This document shows positions 10,640 to 19,800 of a stretch of 64,000 nucleotides of DNA, piece by piece. Position 1 is the first letter of the stretch, and every line of letters starts with the position of its first letter. The position numbers were made by a program, and so were the translations under genes. The DNA is from Theristus sp. LFF4_11 (lineage: Eukaryota > Nematoda > Chromadorea > Monhysterida > Xyalidae). The notes below the pieces were generated by a model. The model did not search any database. It was not told where the DNA came from and worked only from the letters and a program-made list of their open reading frames with translations. Location: NCBI GenBank assembly GCA_030248135.1, contig JASANC010001295.1, positions 1 to 64,000 of the forward strand, in the 5' to 3' direction.

Positions 10640-10995
10640 AGATTCACAATTCACCATTTGTTTACGGGAAGAAATCGGCTAAACGGAAAGACTGGTTTGC
10701 TGTAAACGGCAAGCGCATGTTTGGCGGCACATGACGTCATTTCAGTGGGACACGTTTAAAAAACAGGTCATATCTCAATATACATTGTATGTTTTCTTGT
10801 ATATGTACCAGTTTGTTATACATTTACCACCTTGTACGTCAATGTTTTCAATACTGTACTTCAATATCAAGTCTCACCCGTGCAGCGTGTCTTGTTCGTG
10901 TAGCTTTCAGATGTCCCGAACGAAAATCAAAGCAAAATGTATGACTAGAGAGAGGCCTTGACTGGATGCTGTGGTTTCTGGCACTTTTATTCAAC
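10640..10995. repeat. Dispersed repeat fragments shared with 46.0 kb and 50.8 kb
   Basis: The part at ~10655-10765 recurs inverted at ~50800-50920 (shared landmarks: TTTACGGGAAGAAATCGGC and GGCACATGACGTCATTTCAG). The part at ~10840-10995 recurs inverted at ~46035-46220 (shared landmark: CAAAGCAAAATGTATGACTA). The second part includes TTTCAG followed by a 16-codon ATG frame that ends in TGA. I do not recognise that peptide. Confidence 0.7.
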
Positions 10996-11116
10996 AAATT
11001 AACAATCAACATCAACAATGATAAAAATGTGATAAGTTGTTTTGATAAATTTGATTTTGTGCCTCGTTGTACAATCCTTTCATGCCTACATGTATTTTGC
11101 TCATTAGGCGTCACGT

Positions 11117-12690
11117 TTAAAACAACCGGGTAAGGGCTAAAAAACCGTACAATATGTAATAAACAAGGTTGTGGTGGTCGCCAGTGACGGGAGCCAGCTG
11201 TGTGGGCATGTTTGTGGTCACGCTAGTCGCTGTTGGCTTCGACATGTTTGTGATTGTGGTCTGGGCACTGGCAGTGGTTGACGTTGTTGCCGGCGTGGGT
11301 TGCATGCAGCTGGTGAGTTTGAAATCTGTAAGAACTGCAGAGTGGTCTGATGGCCATGGTCCGAGTATTCGACACCCCATGCATGGTTTGGCACCGAACA
11401 CGAAGGATGATTCGACACGCATTCGATCTACATTGTCGCTGCTCCTGCATATCAGATCGTTGTCGAAGCGAGCGAAAATGTAGTCTATGCGGTCTTGCGG
11501 CTCATAGTTTTTTGAAAACCGGGGACCATGTTTCTCCACCGACCACAGCTGCGTTCTTATGAGTAACTCGAAAAGTGTCTGTAAAGTTGTGGGCATCAAG
11601 AAATTTTGTTGATGCCCAATTGTAGCTGCTATTGCAGTGCTTGACTTTCACATCTTCAGTCCAATCCAAATGCGACGGGGTGTTGAAATCGCCGCCGATT
11701 ATGGCTCCCAGCACTGGATGGCATGAATTCGCATTCTCAGTCACGCAGTGGCCGGCTGCCGTGTGCTTCGCCCATTCCACGACCCGTTTCAGATGTTCAA
11801 GCCTGAAATGCTCTTTGGGCCGGATTACTCTAATTACACTGCAAATACGGTATGGCCGATTAAACATGGCAGCTTTTTTCAGGGTTCAAGGAGCGCGCGA
11901 ATTTTGACTGTAAGAAAAAAGACGTTCAGAAACCAAATTGTGTGCCAAATTTGACGCGTTTTTTTTAAACTAACGGATTATCCGCGCTATTCTGTTCATT
12001 CTTTTTCCGTTGCACGCATGATTGGGAATTACCATATTACCCCCATTACCATATTACCAATAAATCCCCACCCCTAAAAGTCGCTGACGTATTAATCCCC
12101 CATGGGGGTTTATTGGGGGTAATACGGTATGCTGCATTTTTGAAAAAGACAACTCCTACCTAGTCTGCGACTGATCCCGCCTTGATGGACTGCCTCATTT
12201 ATTCGGCCATACTGTAACACAAAGATCACACTGTTTTGTTGCGATCCTTGGTGTCGAACCATCGACATAAAAGCAAATTCAGAAATATACGCACACTGAT
12301 GCACAAAAACACAACCAGCTGTGGATTGAAAAAGTCTACCGTACGCTGACAACAAAAAATAAGATTTGTATTTGAAACTCAGTAGCACCTTACAAACCTC
12401 ATCACTTCGCCGTAATCGAATTCAACTTGTTTCAGGTGCTTGCAGAAGAACTCTGGCCCATACGGGTGTGCGGTCAAGTAGACCGAGGCCACCACTAGGC
12501 AGACCGGTGTTCCGCTGGCGCCCGTTGTTTGCAGCGTTGCGCCAACTGTGGACCCGCCGTGGTTGAGCAGCACTGTGTCGTGCGAGTTCAATTGCAGGCG
12601 AGTCAGGATGCCGGCTTGACGACTGCCGCACCAATTGTATGTTTTGTTGCTGAGGGCGTTCAACTCCTGGGCGATGTTGGAGAGACAGAT
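11117..12690 (-). pseudogene. Endonuclease/exonuclease/phosphatase-domain gene fragment, frameshifted
   Basis: Two blocks read on the minus strand. The upstream block (~12690 to 12398) includes IAQELNAL and ends at a donor-like AG|GTTTGT. The downstream block (11838 to 11117, acceptor TATTTGCAG) carries GGDFNTPSHLDW, then DRIDYIFAR, then WPSDHSAVL. These are the Asp-Phe-Asn, Asp-hinge and Ser-Asp-His motifs of the EEP (DNase I/exonuclease III) superfamily, which hydrolyses phosphodiester or phosphomonoester bonds with a metal. The frame changes at a run of six T on the plus strand (11508-11513): the first part reads GETWSPVF and then stops, while the second resumes at NYEPQDR one base out of frame. 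No N-terminal start is visible. It is either a degraded copy or an intact gene with a homopolymer assembly error. The flanks are dispersed repeat. Confidence 0.7.
12030..12132. repeat. Short inverted-repeat element with GTATTACC ends, in the EEP intron
   Basis: ATTACC-type repeats at the left and GGGGGTAATACGGTA at the right face each other across a CCCCCATGGGGG palindrome. The same building blocks recur in a larger element at 46278-46725. Confidence 0.55.
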
Positions 12691-12699
12691 GTTTGTTCT

Positions 12700-13030
12700 A
12701 TGTGACTGATGACTGTGACTAGGAGAGACAGATGACTGATTGGCTAGTCAGTTTTCAGTGTGAACAGCATAGTGCAAAGAAGGTCAACTTCGCCCCCTCA
12801 CGCACAATGCTTGTGCACTTGTGCGAACGACCAGCCAATCAGCGAGTTGTACATTTTGTAACGTTTTCCAAAAGACACTTTCTTTCTTTGCCGCTTTTTG
12901 GTGGTCTCAAATCAATTGTGTATGCGTTTACGACGATGCACGCTCTGCTGAAAGCACGCTCCAGAAATTTCAGAAACAAAGACTTTATGCGAACAAACTT
13001 TTTCCTACTAGCCATTTTCGCCTAAACAAT
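12700..13030. other. No gene seen; unassigned sequence
   Basis: It contains a CCAGCCAATCAGCG motif near 12830 that resembles the ends of the palindromic MITE family found in SEC63 introns. I see nothing else. Confidence 0.3.
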
Positions 13031-13831
13031 TTGTCATCGTCAAAAAAAAATTTTGGTCCGACCCCCCCCCCCCCTAGAATTTTCGGTCTCGCTCGGGACC
13101 CCCCCCTAGGGTTAGGGGCTTTGAAAAAAAAAAAAATTTTTATTTTTTTTTTCGTTTTTTTTTAAATTTGGATTTTTTTTTCAAACTTAAAAAAAATTTG
13201 AAAAATTTTTCTTCTACTTTGCTCTGAAAATTCGATTTATGGCATAATTTTTTGAAAGTTCAAACCAAATTTTCTTCCCAACTTCTTTGTGTGCTTAGGT
13301 ACATGTCATTATTTGGTCATTTTGACCGACGTACTCCATGTTTTTCGATTTGGATGACTTCTAGAGTCAATTTCTAGCGTTGAAATGACTTAACTGAATT
13401 GAAATATCGTTTCAGAAATCGTTTTCTTGCAACTTAGAACATGTTTTTTCAGTCGGTAGGCCATGAGATGAGTTTTTTTCCCCTAACCCTACCCCCCCCC
13501 AACCAAATCGACCCCCCCCCCACCCGGGACGACCCCCCCCCCAAATTTGGGCGGAACCCCCCCCCCCCCTCAGATTCGCCAAAAATCGGGCTCGACCCCT
13601 GCAAACAAGCAGCTTGTTTGCACAAAATATTCTGTATTTTACAAGAATTTCTGTGTTTTTCTAAGGCAAAAATTTGGTATTACCCGTGCGATCCCGTGCA
13701 CCCCCCCTCACGAAATTTTTCTGCCAGTGCACCCCCCCCCTCACGACACTTTGCTGCCCGGGCACCCCCCCCCCTCACCGAGAAGGCACCTGACCCCCCC
13801 TCTAAAATTAGGCAAACACCCCCCCCTCACC
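13030..13831. repeat. Poly-C/poly-G rich interspersed repeat (host of nested MITEs)
   Basis: Runs of 7-12 C alternate with short unique spacers (ACCAAATCG, CAAGCAGCTTGTTTGCAC). The same spacers recur in the same order at 45.7-46.0 and 47.1-47.5 kb, and inverted at 39.35-39.5 kb, with varying run lengths. The sequence is therefore a repeat family and not random low complexity. A family-D MITE interrupts it at 13107-13491. Confidence 0.8.
13107..13491. mobile_element. hAT-type MITE, family D (short copy)
   Basis: It begins TAGGGTTAGGGGC and ends CCCCTAACCCTA, flanked on each side by eight C. The flanks when joined (GCTCGGGA…CCCC…AACCAAATCG) match uninterrupted paralogous sequence near 45810-45850 read in reverse, which serves as an empty site. 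Its interior matches the reverse complement of the longer copy at 60971-62014. No coding capacity. Confidence 0.8.
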
Positions 13832-14583
13832 TAGAGATGTAAGGGTCAAAAAAAAAATTTTTTTTAATTTTTTTTTTTAAAAAAGTAAAAAAATGAGCAT
13901 TTTTTTTTATTTTTTTTATTAAAAATTTTTGAAATTTTTTCTTTAATGTGCCCTGAAAATGCCGTTTTTGGCATAATTTTTCGAAAGTTCAACAAAAATT
14001 TTCTTTGACTTTACCTTGTCACTTAGTCTTCAACGCTGCAGGTGGTATTCTGGATTGATTTATCGACTGTTTTCAGCCTTGGTGAGTGATGATCGACTCG
14101 CGCATTGAAGTACTTGAGCGTCGCAAAGGCTAGTTCAACAAATTCCGATGTCGCTAAGGTGAGATAGAAGCAGAGAACTCACATTTACGCATCGTTTTTC
14201 AGGATCTCGAAAGGTGGAAATTGCACTGTCTGCCACTGCAAGCGTAACTTCGTTGGTTGCTCGTTGCTGTTTCGCCTCGTGTCGTCAGCATGATCACACC
14301 GGTTTGTTGTGGAACTTGTTTCCATGTTATTTGAGGTGAATTGAGAGGCAAAACACGAGACGTGATGTCGTCGGTGGGAAAATGGGGTCGCCGAAACCAA
14401 GTCTGAAATTTTCACCCTCCTCCCATATGAGTGGGGGTCATATGGTAAGTCGGTGGCTCCTCAGATGGTGATATTCGGACTCCCTGAAAAATTCTGAACA
14501 ACTTTCATTAAAAAAAAAATTAAAAAAAAATTTTTTTTTTTAAAGAAAAAAAATAGAAAATTTTTTTTTTCTTGACATCTCTA
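13832..14583. mobile_element. hAT-type MITE, family A, copy 1
   Basis: Terminal inverted repeats TAGAGATGT…ACATCTCTA lead into A/T-only stretches. It is flanked by the 8-bp duplication CCCTCACC (13824-13831 and 14584-14591). Length 752 bp. A 76-codon frame on the minus strand is conserved between copies but has no recognised domain. It directly abuts copy 2, sharing the middle CCCTCACC. Confidence 0.85.
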
Positions 14584-14834
14584 CCCTCACCTAGAGATGT
14601 AAGGGTCAAAAAAAAAAATTTTTTTAATTTTTTTAAGTAAAAAAATGAGCTTTTTTTTTATTTTTTTATTAAAAATTTTTGAAATTTTTTCTTTAATGTG
14701 CCCTGAAAATGCCGTTTTTGGCATAATTTTTCGAAAGTTCAACAAATATTTTCTTTGACTTTACCTTGTCACTTAGTCTCCAACGCTGCAGGTGGTATTC
14801 TCGATTGATTTATCGACTGTTTTTAGCCTTGGTG

Positions 14835-15547
14835 TAGGGTTGTTAAACAAAAATGAAAATTTTTTTTAAAAAAAATTAATTAAAAAAAACAAAAATGCCG
14901 ATTTAAAAAAAAAAAATCGAAAAATTTTCCTCTAATATGCTCTGAAAACCTCAATTTTGGCACAATTTTTCGAAAGTTCAACAAAAATTTTCTTTGATTA
15001 TACCTCGTAAAACCTTTAGCAGTCGATTTTGGGCCGTTTTACCGACTGATTTTAGGCTTCGACAACATCTGCGATGAAGTTTTTGAGCGTCCCAAAGCTT
15101 AGCCACCATTTCCGATGCAGATAAGGTGACGATTCGCCTCGCAGAGCGTCCGATTGTGCTCGCTGCTCCGTTTGCAAGCGCTACGTTGTCTGGTTGCTGC
15201 TTCGTGTCGTGTCGTCGCGACACCATCAGAAGAATTGATCGAATTTCAAGGCGGTATGTTTGTCTTCACTTTAGCATTAGCTTAGCTGGGGACAATTAGT
15301 GACGTTTTGGAGGTCAAAACACAAGAAGAGGCATGGTGACGGTTTGGAAAAGGGGTAATTGAGGTCACCAAAACAAAATCTGCAAAGTTCCGCCATACGG
15401 GAGTCATTCGGGAGGCGCTTGCATATCATATGTGGTTCTTCGGACTCCCTGATTGATTTAGCACAACTTTGATTTTTGAAATTTTTTTTAAAAAAAAAAA
15501 TTAAAAAAAAACAAAAATGACGATTTTTGTTTTTTTTAACAACCCTA
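14835..15547. mobile_element. hAT-type MITE, family C, nested in family A
   Basis: Ends TAGGGTTGTTAAA…TTTAACAACCCTA with the 8-bp duplication CCTTGGTG (14827-14834 and 15548-15555). Removing it restores the family-A sequence seen at 14080 and 43190. Its interior shares with family A the stretch ATTTTTCGAAAGTTCAACAA, so the two families are related. 713 bp, non-coding. Confidence 0.87.
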
Positions 15548-15907
15548 CCTTGGTGAGTGATGATCGACTCGCGCATTGAAGTACTTGAGCGTCGCAAAGG
15601 CTAGTTCAACAAATTCCGATGCCGCTAAGGTGAGATAGAAGCAGAGAACTCACATTTACGCATCGTTTTTCAGGATCTCGAAAGGTCGAAATTGCACTGT
15701 CTGCCACTGCAAGCGTAACTTCGTTGGTTGCTCGTTGCTGTTTCGCCTCGTGTCGTCAGCATGATCACACCGGTTTGTTGTTGAACTTGTTTCCGTGTTA
15801 TTTGAGGTGAATTGAGAGGCAAAACACGAGACGTGATGTCGTCGGTGGGAAAATGGGGTCGCCGAAACCAAGTCTGAAATTTTCACCCTCCTCCCATATG
15901 AGTGGGG

Positions 15908-16282
15908 TTGTGGCCGTCGCCTCCGTGGCTCGGTGGTTAGCACGTTCGCCTTCAACTCAGAAGGTGACGGGTTCGATCCCCCACGGAGGATGACAAACTG
16001 CCGCCAGTGTAGCTCTCTACTCTAATAACTACACTGGTTTTCAACTAAAGCTTTCGGATTCGCTGCCCTGCGGGGATATAGCGACCGCAGGCCACCGAAA
16101 CCGAAATCGGGCTAAGATCACTGGTGCCCCCAGGACAGAGCGGGGCTTAGAGGCTGTCCCCCTCACGTGGCGAGGGTATTGGTTCCACGGTATGGTGAGC
16201 CGTCCGTTCCCCAATCCCACCGGAGTTTGGTACCTTCGGGTTTCCGGAATCGGTGGGGGGCGTGCTTCAAATATTAAAAAAA
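15908..16282 (+). mobile_element. tRNA-derived SINE, nested in family A MITE
   Basis: The head (15920-15989) has a 7-bp acceptor-like pairing CCTCCGT/ACGGAGG, an A-box-like TGGCTCGGTGGTTAGCAC and a perfect B-box core GGTTCGATCCC, so RNA polymerase III transcription is likely. A ~290-bp unrelated body follows and ends in an A-rich tail (AAATATTAAAAAAA). The tail-proximal body (TTTGGTACCTTCGGGT) recurs at ~48329-48385. Compared with uninterrupted family-A copies, about seven bases of target (GTCATAT) are missing, and I see no clear target duplication. Confidence 0.8.
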
Positions 16283-16424
16283 GGTAAGTCGGTGGCTCCT
16301 CAGATGGTGATATTCGGACTCCCTGAAAAATTCTGAACAACTTTCATTTTAAAAAAAAAATTAAAAAAATTTTTTTTAAAGAAAAAAAAAATGGAAATTT
16401 TTTTTTGACATCTCTACCCTCACC

Positions 16425-16805
16425 CGAGGTCCCACTTTCGCTACTGCTCAGAGAGTATAAAAGGAATTTTTTTTTTAATTCTGCATTTTGGTTTGTTGTT
16501 TTTTATTCAATTTCTTTTAAATTTCGTCTTTGTTTTTGTTTAACAAATCCACCATAATTAATAGGTTAGTAAAAAATAGTAAAAAAATTTTTTTGAACAA
16601 AAATGACGATTTTTGTTTTTTTAACAACTTTACATGCCCCCCGGGCCCCCCCCCCCCCAAGCTACCTATTTATCTGGAAAATTTGCTTTAGCTATCTATA
16701 TCGGCCCCCAACCCCTTGGCTCTGGAACAACTGTGCTTCCTCTTTTTTTCATTTCATTTCCAGCGCTTTTTAAATTTTTTCAGTCTCCTCAAACGCTCGT
16801 GAAAA
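16425..16805 (+). promoter_or_regulatory. Upstream region of SEC63: TATA-like box, repeat remnants, splice acceptor
   Basis: TATAAAAGG lies at 16456-16464 in sequence derived from the C/G-rich repeat. A family-C terminus (TTTTTTTAACAAC) lies near 16610-16630. A C-rich repeat at ~16633-16740 is shared with ~54128-54275. A strong polypyrimidine-AG (AAATTTTTTCAG) ends 24 bases before the SEC63 start codon. That acceptor could close a 5'-UTR intron or be a spliced-leader site. The TATA box as the real promoter is inference. Confidence 0.45.
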
Positions 16806-19800
16806 ATGGCCGGCGCCCAATTCGAGTACGACGAGCACGGGAACACTTTTTATTATGTGATATTATCGTTTTATCTGCTCATTTTGCTTCCGTTGACGTA
16901 TTATCTGTGGCCGAGACAAAGTAAAAAAGGTGAGTTTTTTTTAGTTTGTGGTTGTGGCCATCGGTCGTGTAGTTGTGGTTGTTCCGTTTTATTCACCAGT
17001 TTGATTCGCGTCTTTTTTTCTGTTTACGGTTTTTATTGAATAATGTGACTACTTTTGTGTTTCGACAACCAAACAACCAACCATCGTCTGCAGAAAAAGG
17101 TGTAAAAATCAGACAGCCATGTGTTCCGCAAACTGAGAGAAGACAAAAAAAAACAAGCACTTGCAGATGGACAGCGAGAGAAGCGTCGATGTCGCTGCGA
17201 CGGCTGCGACGCAAAGTTGCTGCGGAAGAAATCAAAGGAACCGTGGTCAAACGCGAAACGACGTCTAAAGTTGGTCGTTTTTTGTTGCAATGTGAAGCGA
17301 AAAACGTTTCTTCTGGACTCTAGTTCTCTTTTTGGCTGTATCTCGAAGAAAAAGGCAAACACCATTGTATTTTTTTATTAAGACCGTCACACTGGTTCGC
17401 TCGGCTTGTGCTAGCTTAACTAACAACAACGGTCATTCCAAGCGGTGTGGATTGGAACGTTTTTTTACGGCACGCATGAAAGTGTTCATCGAGAAATTGG
17501 CTAATCGTTTATGACACTTTAGACGTTTCAAAAAAAACAGTTCCTTGCAAGCATTGCGGTTCAGCTCAGCCAACAAACTCACGACTCATTCCCTGGCCAA
17601 ACCAAAAAAAAACAATTTCCGCCTGAACAAAAACGTCGTTGCAGATTATTCATAATTCTGGTGCTATGGGCGGTGTTCTGTTTGCTCGTCTACAAAGTCT
17701 CGACCATCGAGGTGGAGCATGTCGAGTATGATCCATACAGTATACTCGGATTGGACAGGGTGTGTGCACGTAAAACAGTGGTTTTGTGTTGTTTTTTAAT
17801 TTCAATTGACACGAATAAAAAGTTGCTCTAAAGTTTACCACACGTGTTATATATAATAACGTAGGTAGACTCACTCGTTGACTACATTCAAACTCTAAGT
17901 TATGGGGAATCAGCTGATTGGCTGGCTATCACGTGATACATGCTTTCTGTGCAAGCCAAACTCCGCCCCCACAGCAGTGCCTGCACAGAACGCATCCATA
18001 CCGTAATCCCTACCAATCAGCTGATTCTTCCTAATTTAGTGTTTGACTGTATTCAAATTCACTTCACGTGTTGCTTGGAATGGAAGATAGCGTCGATTTT
18101 GTGGCACCGTTTTCTCAGTGTGCAAAAATAGTACTTCAACATTAATTCACGGACGGCTCGGTAGCGTCCTTGTCTGAAATTGTGAAATCCGTGCACGTTC
18201 TTTGACCGTGTTGTTTTTCGATTTCACTGTCGCACAACACAACACGCAACAGTGTGTTTGTTCGTAGTTGTGCAATAATAATGGTGAAAGATTAATGAAA
18301 CACCAACCACATGGTAAAGGAAAACTGCACAATTAATTGGTTTATTTCGGATTTTTGGTGTTTTTATTCCATCTCATCATACAGGGCGCCAGTGTGGAAG
18401 AAGTGAAAAAGGCGTATCGTCAGTTGAGCAGACAGCTTCATCCGGATCGACCCGGTGGTGATCCGAAGAAGTTTGTCGCCATCGCGAAAGCGCATTTGGC
18501 GTGAGTTTTTTTGGTGCCTTTCTATCGAGTTCTTTTGGATTTTTTTTTCGTGAAATTGAACTGCGTTCCAAAGCGGCGTTCATACATAATGAGTGAATTT
18601 TAAGGGAAGACCATGTCCACAACATCTCGCAGAGATTTGAATTTCGCGCGCGCCTAAAATGCAGTCCCACTAGTGATGGGTGCTGGACAGCGTGTCCTGC
18701 AAAGTGCGGGACGGGACAGTCCGTCCCGCAGAAAAACTCTTGTCCCGCACTGGCCCGTCCCAAACGTATTTTCGTCTGTCCCGTTCCGCTGCTCGCATGA
18801 ATGAGACGTTTTGTTTCAAAGGGAATGGGTGTATAGTTGATCGTTTTGTTATTATGACGATGTTTTTATTTTGTTTCGTTTCAGTTTGACCGATGATGAG
18901 TCAAGAGAGAATTGGGAGAAATACGGCAATCCAGACGGACCGGGCGGTAAGTGACAGTGGTTTTTTTTAAATAATGTTTCAAACGAAGTTTAGATCTTTT
19001 ATTAGTTGGCTGCTGATTGCATCCTGGCAATTACACTTATAAGCTTTACTTTTCTCATTACCACGTCTCGATTTAAGCGTTTTTTAATTTGGTTCGGTGC
19101 ATCCGAAAACGCCTTGTCTTTGATTTCATGACAGTGTTTTGTTTGCAGCCACCACATTTGGCATCGCCCTGCCGAAGTGGATTGTCAGTAAGGAGTATGG
19201 CATCTGGGTGCTGCTGTTATACGGGCTCGTGTTCATGATAGTGCTACCGGTTGGAGTGGTGAGTTTTTTTTGTTTTTTTAGTTTTTTTTGTTTTTCATAT
19301 TTTCTATTTGGTTTTACAGTCGGAACCGCCATGGAAAATAACAGAATTACAGATTGGATTGTAAAATAGCAGAGGCGACTGCTGTAATACGTTGCGCTGA
19401 AACAGTCGCAACCAGGGTTTTTTTGACGCAAAATCGTGCGTCAATGACGAAAAATAATTTGGGCTGACGCAAAAAAATTCGGCCGTTTGCGTCAGCTGAC
19501 GCAAACAAATTTCGAGGACGTCATAAGGCCATTTTTGGGTCATTTATGCACTGATTGAATTTTTTTCCGCGCCTTCGGCGCAGACCACGGACTTCTTATA
19601 ATTTTGTCTGACAATGCATATCATGCAAATGTGATGGATGGCATGGTCAGCTGATTCATCGTTTGTTTTCAATATTGTTGTTCAGTGTTATGTTGACGGT
19701 TCGATGTGACAACACTGTGGCGTATATTGTTGTTTTAAACGTTTCTAGGTTCACCTGCTCCTGTCCTTAGCTAGCCTCCACCTAGCTCCACCTTTTGTTA

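Larger units (their letters stand above)
14592..16416. mobile_element. hAT-type MITE, family A, copy 2, carrying two later insertions
   Basis: Same ends as copy 1, with CCCTCACC again following it at 16417-16424. Its length (1,825 bp) is explained by a family-C MITE at 14835-15547 and a SINE at 15908-16282. The joined outer flanks of copies 1 and 2 read GGCAAACACC…CCCTCACCCGAGGTCCC, which is present uninterrupted at ~47370-47410. That confirms the outer boundary. Confidence 0.85.

Noticed and set aside
13107..13120. Interstitial telomere (TTAGGG)
   Set aside because: Only one or two units, and they coincide exactly with the terminal inverted repeat of a transposable element.
14185..14415. 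Conserved 76-codon protein in family-A MITEs
   Set aside because: It recurs only because the whole element is conserved. It overlaps the interior symmetrically, has no domain, and is interrupted or frame-changed in some copies.
15920..15989. Functional tRNA gene
   Set aside because: The acceptor stem pairs, but the anticodon loop comes out at six bases, two T-stem pairs fail, and ~290 bp of unrelated body plus an A-rich tail follow. It is a SINE head.
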